NCBI RefSeq assembly: GCF_964030975.1
Contig: NZ_CAXIQH010000001.1
Coordinates: 992,001-1,056,000 of the forward strand
DNA: 64,000 nucleotides
Reading direction: 5' to 3'
From: Tisiphia sp964030975
Lineage (GTDB): Bacteria > Pseudomonadota > Alphaproteobacteria > Rickettsiales > Rickettsiaceae
Shown: piece by piece, positions 1-8,412 of the stretch
Numbering within the stretch: the stretch's first letter is position 1
Layout: each line of letters opens with the position of its first letter
The notes under the pieces: generated by a model
Seen by the model: the letters and a program-made list of their open reading frames with translations, nothing else
Told to the model about the DNA's origin: nothing
The model's database searches: none
Program-made: the position numbers and the translations under genes

Positions 1-1
1 A

Positions 2-142
2 TTAGCCGGATATCTTGTTTTTAATGAAATGCCTGATAATAGTACTTTATATGGGGCACTGATAGTAATTCCTGCAACATTGTTTATAATATATTCTGAG
101 AAAGATAACATGATCCAAGATGATAAAATATCGCATGAATAA
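2..142 (+). CDS. C-terminal end of an EamA/DMT-family transporter (partial)
   Basis: The reading frame is open from the window edge and gives 46 residues before a stop. The peptide holds one hydrophobic segment (around YGALIVIPATLFIIYSE) followed by a short charged tail. A final membrane helix with a short cytoplasmic tail is what drug/metabolite transporters of the EamA family show at their C-terminus, and rickettsiae carry several of these, including an S-adenosylmethionine importer. The stop overlaps the start of the next gene by a few bases, so the two are probably co-transcribed. The substrate cannot be read from this fragment, and the family call rests on one helix only. Confidence 0.5.
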   Translation, partial: LAGYLVFNEMPDNSTLYGALIVIPATLFIIYSEKDNMIQDDKISHE

Positions 143-1385
143 ACGTAAGTTGGTTTTTGTAAGCGGTATAGCAAATGCATTTGAGTGGTATGATTACGCA
201 CTATTTGGTCTTTTTGCCCCTATAATAGGTGCAAAATTTTTTCCTGGATCAAGCCCTAGCTCATCTTTATTGCATGCTTTTTTGGCATTTGCTATCGGTT
301 ATTTGATGAGACCAATAGGTGGAGTGTTTTTTGGGATACTCGGAGATCGTTTTGGTAGAAAAACTGCTTTAAGTGCATCTATGTTTTGTATGTCCCTGCC
401 AACAGCACTAATTGGTATGTTACCCACTTATGACGATATAGGTATTACCGCAACTATATTGATGATTTTAGTTCGAATGTTGCAAGGTTTATCAATGGGC
501 GGAGTACTTACTGGATCAATTTCATTTGTTATTGAACATACAGGTGTAGCCTACCGTGGTTTTAGTGGTAGTGTGTCAATGTCCAGTATTTGTATTGGTT
601 TATTGTTTGGTTCAGGAATCTCGCAATGTATACAAAGCTTTTTATCAGTAGATCAATTTAATGATTGGGGGTGGAGAATACCATTCTTATTAGGAATCTT
701 TATTTTATTTGCTGGACTTTATATAAGGAAATATACAAGTGAAACTCCTAGTTTTCAAAGTATGAAGGAAAATGGTGGTATCTTAAAGTCTCCTCTGAAA
801 AAAGTTATTTCTGTATACTGGTTTGATATGATAATATCAATCTTCATCAATTCTACAGGTTCAGTATTATTTTATCTACAAACTATTTATCTAATGTCAT
901 TTTTGAGGATAAATCGTGGTTTCAGCAATGATGAAGTGACCAATTTAGCCAATTATTGTTATATAATCATGATCATTGCTACTTTATGTTCTGGCTATTT
1001 GTCTGATATAATTGGTCGCAAGAAAATTTTTGTGATCAATTTGCTGGTAATTATTTTAGTTACCCCATTTTTGATGAATGTCATTGAAACCTGGGACTTT
1101 TATTTTATAATTACATCTCAAATCATATTATCAATTTTAGCTGCCTCTTATATTGGACCTGAACCTGCACTACAAGCTGAATTCTATCCAACCAATATCA
1201 GAAACACGGCTTTATCATTATCTTATAATATAGCAACTAGTATTTTTGGTGGCACAACACCTTTAGTGATAGAGTATCTTGTACAAAAAACTGGTACTAT
1301 TACTTCGTCTATTTATTATATAATTGCTTGTGCTATTTCAAGTTTAATAGCACTTTATTTTTATAAGGATCGTTCAAGGATATAA
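135..1385 (+). CDS. MFS transporter, metabolite:H+ symporter (ProP-like)
   Basis: A 12-helix secondary carrier of about 416 residues in the inner membrane. The first helix region contains NAFEWYDYALFG, typical of the proline/betaine (ProP) branch of metabolite:H+ symporters. The MFS loop 2-3 signature is present as GDRFGRKTAL, and its second copy between helices 8 and 9 as GYLSDIIGRKK. ATG codons at 120 and 135 are both possible. I chose 135 because it overlaps the upstream stop by eight bases, in the manner of translational coupling, and begins MNKRK directly before the first helix. Rickettsiae have several ProP paralogues whose substrates are mostly unknown. Length is normal and no damage is visible. 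The family is sure; the substrate is not. Confidence 0.88.
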   Translation: MNKRKLVFVSGIANAFEWYDYALFGLFAPIIGAKFFPGSSPSSSLLHAFLAFAIGYLMRPIGGVFFGILGDRFGRKTALSASMFCMSLPTALIGMLPTYDDIGITATILMILVRMLQGLSMGGVLTGSISFVIEHTGVAYRGFSGSVSMSSICIGLLFGSGISQCIQSFLSVDQFNDWGWRIPFLLGIFILFAGLYIRKYTSETPSFQSMKENGGILKSPLKKVISVYWFDMIISIFINSTGSVLFYLQTIYLMSFLRINRGFSNDEVTNLANYCYIIMIIATLCSGYLSDIIGRKKIFVINLLVIILVTPFLMNVIETWDFYFIITSQIILSILAASYIGPEPALQAEFYPTNIRNTALSLSYNIATSIFGGTTPLVIEYLVQKTGTITSSIYYIIACAISSLIALYFYKDRSRI

Positions 1386-1402
1386 TATAGCTAACCTGAC
1401 TA

Positions 1403-1565
1403 GGAGTCTGTCGGAGATGAGTAATTAATTATATTTTGAGCTATTTTTCGGCGAGAATAAATAGGATTTTTGAAGGAATAGTGTACCTATTTCAAGAAAA
1501 TCCTGTTTATTAACAGCCAAAAAGAGCCAAATATAGAATTACTTTAGTTATTTCCGACAGTCTCC
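1403..1565. repeat. Family C miniature inverted-repeat element, 163 bp, TA-flanked
   Basis: The ends GGAGTCTGTCGGA and TCCGACAGTCTCC are inverted and flanked by TA on both sides. The middle (aggatttttgaaggaatag...cctatttcaagaaaatcct) is itself near-palindromic and resembles the centre of family B, so the two families are probably related. It contains no gene. It lies directly after the MFS gene and could act as its terminator hairpin. Confidence 0.7.
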
Positions 1566-1588
1566 TAGCATTACGCCAAATTCATAGA

Positions 1589-1682
1589 CGTCATTGCGAG
1601 GAGCTACTTTAGTAGCGACGAAGCAATCCAAAAAAGTAACCAAAAATGGATTGCCACGACCACTACGTGGTCTCGCAATGAC
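1589..1682. repeat. Family I palindromic element (cgtcattgcgag core)
   Basis: Begins cgtcattgcgaggag and ends ctcgcaatgac, with internal arms agcaatcca / tggattgc. It is an imperfect palindrome of the type dispersed in Rickettsiaceae genomes. Near-identical cores recur more than ten times in this window. Confidence 0.8.
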
Positions 1683-1839
1683 AAAGGTTTACTATGGCTA
1701 AATGCTAATCGAGTACATTTTAAAGATTTTTCTAGCATTTATAGCAAAATTATCTATAAACTACTTAGTGGCCTAATAAAAGTAGTTTATACTATAGCTA
1801 AACTGGATAGGCTCTTGATATTGTTGTAAGTTCCCAAAT

Positions 1840-1928
1840 GTCATTGCGAGGAGGTCATGAGACCGACGAAGCAATCCAATCTAATGAATAATGGATTGCC
1901 ACTACACTCACGTGGTCTCGCAATGACG
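1840..1928. repeat. Family I palindromic element
   Basis: Same core as at 1589, within outer inverted arms of the tatagctaa / ttagctata type (about 1794 and 1960). Together with the neighbouring elements it fills the 617-base gap before gapR. I see no gene in that gap. Confidence 0.8.
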
Positions 1929-2002
1929 AAGGAGTTATCTAAAGACTTAACGGGTTAGCTATATAATTAGGATATTTTGATAAACAAAAAAACTTTGATT
2001 TT

Positions 2003-2239
2003 ATGACAGAAGTGATATCTAAAGAACAATTAGAACAATATATAAATCAAATAGAAGGGCTTGAACAAGAAAAAGCTGAACTATCTGAAGCAATAAAAGA
2101 TATATTTGATGCAGCCAGCTCCAGTGGTTTTGATACCAAGGCTATGAAGTCTGTGTTAAAACTGAAAAAGCTTGATAGAAATAAGTTGGCTGAACAAGAT
2201 GCAATCTTAGAGTTGTACAGGCAAGCTCTCGGTATATAA
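2003..2239 (+). CDS. gapR: GapR / UPF0335 (DUF2312) nucleoid-associated protein
   Basis: A 78-residue protein with the family's typical beginning (EVISKEQLEQYINQIEGLEQEKAELSE) and end (ILELYRQALGI), at the normal length. The sequence is almost wholly helical, with a coiled-coil N-terminal half and a basic stretch (KSVLKLKKLDRNK) that would bind DNA. In Caulobacter, GapR coats AT-rich, overtwisted DNA ahead of moving polymerases and helps topoisomerases. The alphaproteobacterial family is known as UPF0335. It sits 16 bases before secF and is probably co-transcribed with it. The family is clear; the role here is by analogy. Confidence 0.88.
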   Translation: MTEVISKEQLEQYINQIEGLEQEKAELSEAIKDIFDAASSSGFDTKAMKSVLKLKKLDRNKLAEQDAILELYRQALGI

Positions 2240-2255
2240 ATTAAAGAATTTAATA

Positions 2256-3173
2256 ATGAAATTATATCCGCTAAGACTGTTACCTGATCAAGTCAATTTT
2301 GATTTTATCAAATTTAAAAAAGTAAGTTATACGATGTCCATTATTTTGTCTCTTGTGAGCATTATGTGGATAGGAATTTATAAGTTTAATTTTGGTATTG
2401 ATTTTGCTGGTGGAATTGTTATAGAAGTACGTCTTGACCAAGAACCTGATTTAACCAAAATGCGTGAAGTACTTAATAACCTTAAGATTGGTGAAGTAGT
2501 ACTACAAAATTTTGGTAACCAACATGATTTGTCTATACGAGTTGGCAGTAATAGTGAAGATACTTTAATGCACAATATTGAGCTAATCAAGTTGACTTTA
2601 AGCAACCAATTTCCTTATAAATTTGAATATCGTAAAGTAGATTTTGTTGGTCCACAAGTTGGTTCTCATCTGATAAAGTCAGGAATAACAGCTCTAATTC
2701 TTTCTTTTCTTGCCATAATGGTTTATACTTGGGTTAGATTTGAGTGGTATTTTGGGCTTGGTATATTGATAGCTTTGCTACATGATGCCATACTAAGTTT
2801 AGGTTTTATGAGTGTAATGAGGTTAGACTTTAATCTAACTTCCATAGCTGCTATCCTTACCATAATAGGTTATTCCGTCAATGATTCAGTAGTGATCTAT
2901 GATAGGATTAGAGAAAATTTACGAAAATCATATCAGAAAACAATGCCACAAATTATTAATATGAGTATTAATGAAACTTTGTCTAGGACAATTCTAACAG
3001 TTGTGACAACCTTGCTAGCAAACCTAGCTTTAGTAATATTTGGTGGAGAAGCTATTCATAGCTTTAGCTTATTAGTGTTTTTTGGCATAATAGTTGGTAC
3101 ATATTCATCTATCTTCATATCCGCTCCTATATTGATGTTATTTGTCGCTAAGAAATTCAGTATATCCAAATGA
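2256..3173 (+). CDS. secF: Protein translocase subunit SecF
   Basis: A 305-residue inner-membrane protein and partner of SecD. The pair uses the proton gradient to pull secreted proteins through SecYEG. The first transmembrane helix is near residues 27-45, followed by the family motif FGIDFAGGIVIEVRL. A periplasmic domain runs to about 140, and five helices follow, including the conserved stretch IIGYSVNDSVVIYDRIRENL around 210-228. Length and motif order match stand-alone alphaproteobacterial SecF. secD is not in the window. A family A element with IS110 inside it begins 30 bases after the stop, but the gene is intact. Confidence 0.96.
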   Translation: MKLYPLRLLPDQVNFDFIKFKKVSYTMSIILSLVSIMWIGIYKFNFGIDFAGGIVIEVRLDQEPDLTKMREVLNNLKIGEVVLQNFGNQHDLSIRVGSNSEDTLMHNIELIKLTLSNQFPYKFEYRKVDFVGPQVGSHLIKSGITALILSFLAIMVYTWVRFEWYFGLGILIALLHDAILSLGFMSVMRLDFNLTSIAAILTIIGYSVNDSVVIYDRIRENLRKSYQKTMPQIINMSINETLSRTILTVVTTLLANLALVIFGGEAIHSFSLLVFFGIIVGTYSSIFISAPILMLFVAKKFSISK

Positions 3174-3396
3174 TTTCTAAGTGATTTCAAGAATTGTTAT
3201 ATATAGTGAAACCTATTGAATTAGGTGATACAAACTTTGTGTCATACCTGCGAAAGCAGGTATCTAGATTCCCGCATAAGCGGGAATGATGGTATGGACG
3301 AGTGAAGCGAAATATGCTTTACTTGTACGGAGTCTGGTGAAAAATGTTTTTCAGTTGCTCCAAATTAAATAACAATTTAATTAATAGGTCCATACC

Positions 3397-4443
3397 ATGA
3401 TAAATAATAGCATAGAAAATAGTATAATTGGAATAGATTTAGCAAAAAATATTATGCACTTGGTGCAAGTTGATCAAAATGGCAAAAAAGTCGGTCATCA
3501 AAAAGTTAAAAGAGATGAGTTAATAGGATGTTTAAACAATCTCAATAAAAGTTCACTGGTGGTCATGGAAGCATGTGGAGGAGGTAATTATTGGTCGCAA
3601 GAAATTAACAAGCTTGATTTGCAAGTTAAGTTGATGAAAACAAAAGATGTAAAAATTTATGCAACATCGAGGCAGAAAAATGATTATAACGATGCCTTAG
3701 CAATATGTAAAGCTGCTCGCGATCCAGAGCTAAAAGATGTGTTACCCAAAAGCAAAGAGGAACAAGATATAAAATTTTTGCATAAAATCCGAAGTAATAC
3801 GATCAGAGATCGAGTACAAAAAACTAATTCTACAATATCAAGTTTATATGAATATGGTTATAATACAAAATTAAGCAAAAATAAATTTTGCAAAGCATGT
3901 AAGTCGGAGGTAGAATTAGCGTATATAGAAGGTTATATAACTTCTGGGGTACAGTCAATTTTACTTTTAGAATGTGAAGAAATTGAGAATTTGTGTAACA
4001 AAGAAAAAACTTTAGAAAAGCTGATAATCAGTAATAATAAACAGAATGAGAAAGCTATTAGGTTGCAGACAATTTTTGGGATTGGAGCAATCAATGCTAG
4101 TTGTTTGAGCGTAGCACCAATGGAAAATTACGCAACCCCGAGGGATTTTTCTGCGTCGCTTGGTTTGGTGCCAAAACAATACACCTCAGGAGATAAGATA
4201 GTTTTAGGAGGAATTAGCAAACAAGGTGATAGATATGCTAGAACTATGTTGATTCAAGCTGCAAGAACAATAGCAATAAGAGCCAAAAGCGATAAAGAAT
4301 CAAAAGATAAGCTAGTTCAGTGGGCAGTGAAGAAATTTGCTGAAAACAAATCATATAATATTATATGTGTTGGTTTAGCGAATAAATTAGCTAGAATAGC
4401 TTATGCAGTAGTTACCAATGGCAGCGAGTATGTCGCAAATTAG
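3397..4443 (+). CDS. IS110-family transposase (DEDD recombinase)
   Basis: 348 residues. The N-terminal RuvC-like domain starts IIGIDLAKNIMHLVQVDQNG, with the first catalytic Asp in GIDLAK, then VVMEACGGGNYW (Glu) and the SRQKNDYNDALAIC stretch with further acidic residues. This is the DEDD active site of the family. The C-terminal Transposase_20 domain includes LQTIFGIGAINASCLSV and the serine-containing loop DFSASLGLVPKQYTSGDKIVLGGISKQGD. IS110 recombinases cut and join circular donors and targets under the guidance of an element-encoded bridge RNA. The three copies in this window are identical in protein sequence, which suggests recent activity. The ATG lies directly after the short left end. 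Confidence 0.95.
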   Translation: MINNSIENSIIGIDLAKNIMHLVQVDQNGKKVGHQKVKRDELIGCLNNLNKSSLVVMEACGGGNYWSQEINKLDLQVKLMKTKDVKIYATSRQKNDYNDALAICKAARDPELKDVLPKSKEEQDIKFLHKIRSNTIRDRVQKTNSTISSLYEYGYNTKLSKNKFCKACKSEVELAYIEGYITSGVQSILLLECEEIENLCNKEKTLEKLIISNNKQNEKAIRLQTIFGIGAINASCLSVAPMENYATPRDFSASLGLVPKQYTSGDKIVLGGISKQGDRYARTMLIQAARTIAIRAKSDKESKDKLVQWAVKKFAENKSYNIICVGLANKLARIAYAVVTNGSEYVAN

Positions 4444-4722
4444 CGCTGTTGGCAAGAAGGATAATTTATGTCAATTAAGCAAAAGAATGGCAATTGGTAA
4501 ATATTGCGAGTAAGTTAGTAACAATAAAGAGAACGAAAGTAAAAGAGTTAATGAAATAAGTATTCTGAACAAAATCCGCAATTATGTCGAGGCTCTAGAA
4601 GCCGTGGGAATGAGAGGTTACTCAAGGATATTTAGAAGAATGCAGAAACCATTATGGCACTCGATGCCGAATATATGACCGCTTCCTTTGTGGCTCTATT
4701 TTTTATTTTCTTTATTGACAAA
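4444..4722 (+). ncRNA. Candidate bridge RNA region of IS110 copy 1
   Basis: A noncoding stretch of about 280 bases between the transposase stop and the right inverted repeat, conserved at copies 2 and 3. In the IS1111 group the bridge RNA comes from this downstream end. Two short matches support a guide role. 4604-4613 reads gtgggaatga, against gcgggaatga at the target junction 3280-3289, and weaker matching continues into the sequence beyond the junction. 4671-4679 reads atatatgac, identical to the right junction at 4734-4742. Exact RNA ends and folding are not determined. Confidence 0.5.
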
Positions 4723-4757
4723 TTCACTCGTCCATATATGACAACTTACAATAGTTA

Positions 4758-6387
4758 GTCTCCCCGTCAAAAGTGCAAAAAATTCAAAAATTAGCACCTT
4801 AGCAAAAAATTTTTGTATAAAATTTTAGAGTTTAATTGTTCTGATGTAATTTTTTGATATAAAAAGATGATTTTTAGAAAATTTTTGCATGACGTTTTGT
4901 TAACGATTTTGTAATCGTTTGATTAATTTTCTTTATTTGCTAATTTTTATGTAGAAAAATTTGTTTTGAGCAGGTGATTAGCAATACACCGTAAGTTCAA
5001 TCCTACAGCGGAAATTAACGGATTTATTATATCTCCTATTACTCCTTTTAAGTAATTTCTGCCAACTCTACCATAATGCTTAAGGTGTCCTATTATCGGC
5101 TCTATAGCACTTCTTCTCTTGATCATTGCCTTATCATCTGAGGATAGCTTCTTCTTGCAATATGGGCTATACACCTTGTCTTTTTCTTTAAAATTATTCC
5201 CCTTATAGCCTAAATCAACAAATGTCCTGGCTATTCCCACTCCTGTTAATTTCTTTACAACCTCTACAGTCTGCGATAATGTATGACCATCATATGGATT
5301 GCCATGAAATGATTTGGCCGCTAATACAAAATTACCTCGACCACTTACTGCTATCGAAACCTTGTTACCAAACTCATAGGGTTTGTTTAATTTCCCTTTA
5401 CCTATGCACTCTACCTCCGGTGCGTGAAAACTATATAATACTTTATTATCCTCCTTATATCGCTCTTTCTCTGCTTTACTCAGTATAGATTGTGCCTGAA
5501 TCTTTTTAATCTTATTTAGTATTTCTTGCTGCTTTAATGACAAACTTAACTTTGTTTTTGCTATTTCTCGCTGAGATATTCTTATTAAACGACCCAGCAA
5601 TATCTTTAAATGTTGCATTACCTTCTTACGTTTTTTGGCTTTACTATTATCCTTATATTTCCATAATTTTACTATGTCTTTTTTATATTGCTTGGCATAT
5701 GTCTCATGTAACTTAATGCCTAAAGTATGACATAACTTTACTAGCTCTATTCTTGCCTTATCCATCAAATACACATCATGAGGATACTTAATATTCTTAA
5801 TTTGTACTGTAGTATCAACGATTATCGATGCTAAGTCTTTTTTTTTAAGCACTCCGACTTTGCAACCAATTCTTGTTAATTCTTTTAATATCTCATTATA
5901 TCCTTCTTCCCCTAATATAGCACGAAACCTTCGTATACTAGCTTCTGATATCTCAGCATCTTTCTGCAAATATTCCCAACCACAAAAATATTGCCAATAT
6001 ACGTTCTCTCTCAGCTCTTCTTCAGCTGCAGCATCTGACAGGTTATACATCGCTTGCAGCATAGTTACTCCAAGTAATAACCTGTGACATCTGCGATTCC
6101 TACCAAATTTCTTGATATTAACATTTGTCAATAACCATTCCTCTAAAACAGTCCAATTTATTAACGATCTTAATTTATATAACTTGTTATTAGGGTTTAA
6201 TTCTTCGGTCAATTTATAACCAAAAAGCTGTCCTTGTTTTTGGGATTTTATTATATCTTCTATCGGCATAATTCATACAATCCATAAGGTTTCTGCCAAT
6301 ATTATAGCATTTTCTTATGGATTATCTAGATATTTTTACCCGCTAACCATATTATATATTATCCTTCTAGACTTTTGACGGGGAGAC
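4758..6387 (-). mobile_element. IS5-family element, copy 1 (1630 bp)
   Basis: Perfect 17-bp inverted ends GTCTCCCCGTCAAAAGT and ACTTTTGACGGGGAGAC. The flanks share TAGTTA on both sides (4752-4757 and 6388-6393), and the uninterrupted family A sequence at this point has it once, so this is the target duplication. It encodes one transposase. It lies inside the right half of a family A element, directly next to the IS110 insertion. Confidence 0.88.
4947..6269 (-). CDS. IS5-family DDE transposase
   Basis: 440 residues. An N-terminal DUF772-type helical DNA-binding region lies at about 45-125 (RRCHRLLLGVTMLQAMYNLSDAAAEEEL). The DDE catalytic core follows: first Asp in SIIVDTTVQIKNIKYPHD, second Asp in ARTFVDLGYKGN, and Glu in RRSAIEPIIGHLKHYGR near the C-terminus. 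Between the first and second acidic residues is a long lysine-rich helical insertion (about 190-270), common in the IS5 group. Length is intact and the frame is clean. It differs by one residue (Ser for Cys in GRLIRIS) from the copy at 54411-55733, so both are recent insertions. Confidence 0.92.
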   Translation of the reverse strand: MPIEDIIKSQKQGQLFGYKLTEELNPNNKLYKLRSLINWTVLEEWLLTNVNIKKFGRNRRCHRLLLGVTMLQAMYNLSDAAAEEELRENVYWQYFCGWEYLQKDAEISEASIRRFRAILGEEGYNEILKELTRIGCKVGVLKKKDLASIIVDTTVQIKNIKYPHDVYLMDKARIELVKLCHTLGIKLHETYAKQYKKDIVKLWKYKDNSKAKKRKKVMQHLKILLGRLIRISQREIAKTKLSLSLKQQEILNKIKKIQAQSILSKAEKERYKEDNKVLYSFHAPEVECIGKGKLNKPYEFGNKVSIAVSGRGNFVLAAKSFHGNPYDGHTLSQTVEVVKKLTGVGIARTFVDLGYKGNNFKEKDKVYSPYCKKKLSSDDKAMIKRRSAIEPIIGHLKHYGRVGRNYLKGVIGDIINPLISAVGLNLRCIANHLLKTNFST

Positions 6388-6429
6388 TAGTTATGTTCTT
6401 TATCACCTAATCCTATAGGCATAACTATA

Positions 6430-7231
6430 TATGATACAGGAACCCCGCTTAAACTTTGCAACCTAGATAAACGATAGAAGGGAGTACCGTAGGTCTTTTG
6501 TAACACTATTGCACTTTTGCTACTATTTGTCCATTTGTTGATATTCTTATTGTTCATAACTGTATAATCGCAAGCATTACAGCGTAACGTTTTCTTTACA
6601 TATCTGTTGACTGTAATTGGAGCATTACCTGTAAATTGTAGCAATTTTCTAGCTTCACTATTATAGAGTTTACCATTATCACAGTGAGGACAGCTATCAC
6701 CACTACAAAAATTCTCAGGAGATAAATAGCTGGTATTCGTATCCTGATAATCATCAAATCCATATTTACCTTGCCAATTACTGCGATCTCTCTTCTTGGA
6801 CTCATCGTACTCTTCTTCATTACCACCATTCTTATTATCAGATTCACTCGGTGGTTCTTTTAATGAATCTGAACTATCTTTTTTATGTTATCTGCCTTAA
6901 AACCAATCATCATCTCCTTAAGCTTATTTATACTGATGTTTGATGATGCTAGCTTGTCTATTAGTTCGTTACAAAATTTCACAAGTTCTATAGTTATGCT
7001 CATAGGATTAGGTGATAAAGAACATAACGATTGTAAGTTGTCATTCCCGCGAAGGCGGGAATCTAGATACCTGCTTTCGCAGGTATGACACAAAGTTTGT
7101 ATCACCTAATTCAATAGGTTTCACTATATCATTGCTTGCTGATCATCTCCTGTTAATGAATTTGCCTTAATATGCTGGATTAGTTCTTCTCGTTCCTCAG
7201 CACTTAAGGTCGCTACTTTTGGCTTTTTCAT
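6430..7231 (-). pseudogene. IS66-family transposase, interrupted and truncated
   Basis: Reading from ATG at 7231 and removing the family A element at 6991-7126 plus one TA gives a frame starting MKKPKVATLSAEEREELIQH and running through a helical region ending FKADNIKK. A one-base slip in an A-run near 6883 then breaks it. The next frame continues DSSDSLKEPPSESD and a zinc ribbon (CPHC ... LRCNAC) and stops at LSGVPVS, where a second family A element begins. The AEERE start, SLKEPPSE linker and zinc ribbon are the N-terminal layout of IS66 TnpC proteins. The catalytic half is missing. Three separate lesions make this clearly dead. Confidence 0.75.
6991..7126. repeat. Family A miniature element (136 bp, TA-flanked)
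   Basis: Starts TAGTTATGCTCATAGG and ends CCTATTGAATTAGG-type inverted sequence on the other strand, with an internal cattcccgc/gcgggaat hairpin. TA flanks at 6989-6990 and 7127-7128. Removing the element and one TA restores the IS66 reading frame, which proves both its ends and its target duplication. Confidence 0.9.
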
Positions 7232-7451
7232 TTTGATTCATTCATTACGTTTAATAATTGAAATGTTATAGTATAACTGATAGTTTTTCAACCAGTTTTT
7301 TTACTAATCGGTGATATTTGCATAGTAGGAACCCAAATTTATAAAATAAATTCATACTAGCAAAAAATTTAATAGAGTTATGCAGTTTTGCTGCAAGTAT
7401 ACCCTTGTTTTACGTTCCAATTCTTCAAATCATTTGAGTATACCAACTCTA

Positions 7452-7612
7452 GGTTCTGTTGACAAAATTTAAATTGTTTACATTTTGACTCTTTATTAGC
7501 TGCAAATTATAAGATTTTTTTGAAATAGGAATAACTATTCCTGCAAAAATCTTATTAATTTTCGCTTAAAAATACTCAAAATATAAACAATTTAAATTTT
7601 GTCAACAAAACC
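7452..7612. repeat. Family B miniature element (161 bp, TA-flanked)
   Basis: Ends GGTTCTGTTGACAAAATTTA and its inverse (taaattttgtcaacaaaacc), with TA on both sides. The centre is an A/T palindrome around aagattttttt...aaaaatctta. A second copy lies at 12892-13051. It supplies the last codons of the merR-like gene. The gap 7232-7451 before it shows nothing else recognisable. Confidence 0.85.
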
Positions 7613-7907
7613 TAGAAAGAATTTTCTGAATAGTTAATGATAAGTCGTAAAAATTTTTGATTAGACCATCAATCTTATTTATTTGATTATCAAGTAGGTT
7701 AACAGGTTGCTCTAATTCTACCGGTGTACTCTTGTTTGCCATATAGGTCTTCAAATATTCAATATCCTGGCTTGTATAATATCGTCTATTACGTATCTTA
7801 TGTATAGATAGGTTTGGCAACATACACTCTAGATATCTTAGCTGGTGAGAGTGAATATTTAGAAGTTTTGTTACTTCTCCAATAGAATAATATTTTTTAT
7901 CCTGCAT
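7602..7907 (-). CDS. MerR-family transcriptional regulator, 3' end replaced by a repeat
   Basis: 101 residues. The first 70 form the winged helix-turn-helix of MerR proteins: YYSIGEVTKLLNIHSHQLRYLECMLPNLSIHKIRNRRYYTSQDIEYLK. In this family, that domain reads a spaced promoter. The remaining part is helical. The final residues and stop codon come from the end of a family B element (last codons Arg-Phe-Cys-stop), so the original C-terminus is probably lost, although rickettsial members of this type are short. It overlaps the upstream ihf-like gene by 11 bases, and that pairing with an IHF/HU gene is common in alphaproteobacteria. The ligand, if any, is unknown. Confidence 0.8.
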   Translation of the reverse strand: MQDKKYYSIGEVTKLLNIHSHQLRYLECMLPNLSIHKIRNRRYYTSQDIEYLKTYMANKSTPVELEQPVNLLDNQINKIDGLIKNFYDLSLTIQKILSRFC

Positions 7908-8259
7908 TTTTATTAATTAATAATTTTAATTTTCTGGCTGGTATAAAACGTATTACTTTCTTTTCTGGAATTATTACCACTTCTTTTGTATGAAAATTTA
8001 TACCAGGTCTAGGTTTCTTTGTGCTAGTACAGAAACTGCCAAACCCCGTTAACGTTAGTCTTTGCTTTCTTGTCATTTGCTGAATATTGCTAAACATTTG
8101 ATTGACTATTTCTTCGCATATAAGGTTTGATAGCCCCAATTTAGCTTTTAACATACAAGCAATCTTTTCTTTAGTAATAGATGTATAGTTGATTGATTTG
8201 GATATACTAGAACTAGTATCTTTTTCCTCATCATCATAAAATTTCCCTAAATCAACCAT
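7897..8259 (-). CDS. IHF/HU-family DNA-binding protein
   Basis: 120 residues: an N-terminal extension of about 25 residues (acidic then serine-rich), then a full HU/IHF fold. The helical part (SITKEKIACMLKAKLGLSNLICEEIVNQMF) dimerises. The beta-arm region contains LTGFGSFCTSTKKPRPGINFHTKEVVIIPEKKVIRFIPARKLK, with the conserved GFG, RPGxN and F.PxxxLK positions. The proline at the arm tip (KPRPGINF) fits DNA bending. It is most like IHF alpha in placement before merR, but the N-terminal extension and divergence keep the subunit uncertain. It probably forms an operon with the downstream merR-like gene. Confidence 0.85.
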   Translation of the reverse strand: MVDLGKFYDDEEKDTSSSISKSINYTSITKEKIACMLKAKLGLSNLICEEIVNQMFSNIQQMTRKQRLTLTGFGSFCTSTKKPRPGINFHTKEVVIIPEKKVIRFIPARKLKLLINKNAG

Positions 8260-8412
8260 ATAGCTAACTCAAAAAGGTTTTAGTCTGATAGCGGTCGCCA
8301 CCACCTCCGTGTAGGCGAGAATGACAATCTATGATAAATTCCTGCCTACGCAGGAATGATATATTTTTCGTTAGGACAAATGAACAAATGCTATTCGGAT
8401 TGGCCATAGTTG

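Larger units (their letters stand above)
3290..4738 (+). mobile_element. IS110-family element (IS1111 group), copy 1
   Basis: About 1449 bp. The ends were set by comparing three copies and their flanks, and are uncertain by up to 3 bp because of a shared tga. Subterminal inverted repeats tatggacgagtgaa (near 3293) and ttcactcgtccata (near 4723), plus a long noncoding region after the transposase, place it in the IS1111 group. There is no clear target duplication, as expected for this class. Copies 2 and 3 lie at 32542-35334 and 62520-63968 and are inserted at the same position of the same kind of hairpin. Confidence 0.88.
3204..6427. repeat. Family A miniature element split by IS110 and IS5
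   Basis: One copy of the 136-bp family A element survives in three pieces: the left part 3204-3289, a short middle piece 4739-4757, and the right part 6388-6427. Joined, they give the same order as the intact copy at 18635-18770. IS110 interrupts it after the internal hairpin at cgggaatga, and IS5 interrupts it at tagtta. TA flanks the outer ends at 3202-3203 and 6428-6429. Confidence 0.85.

Noticed and set aside
3397..4443. Programmed frameshift or fused product in IS110 or IS5
   Set aside because: Both transposases are single uninterrupted frames.
5222..6087. Plus-strand frames across the IS5 transposase (also at 54686 and 55324)
   Set aside because: Antisense shadows of the transposase, repeated only because the element is.
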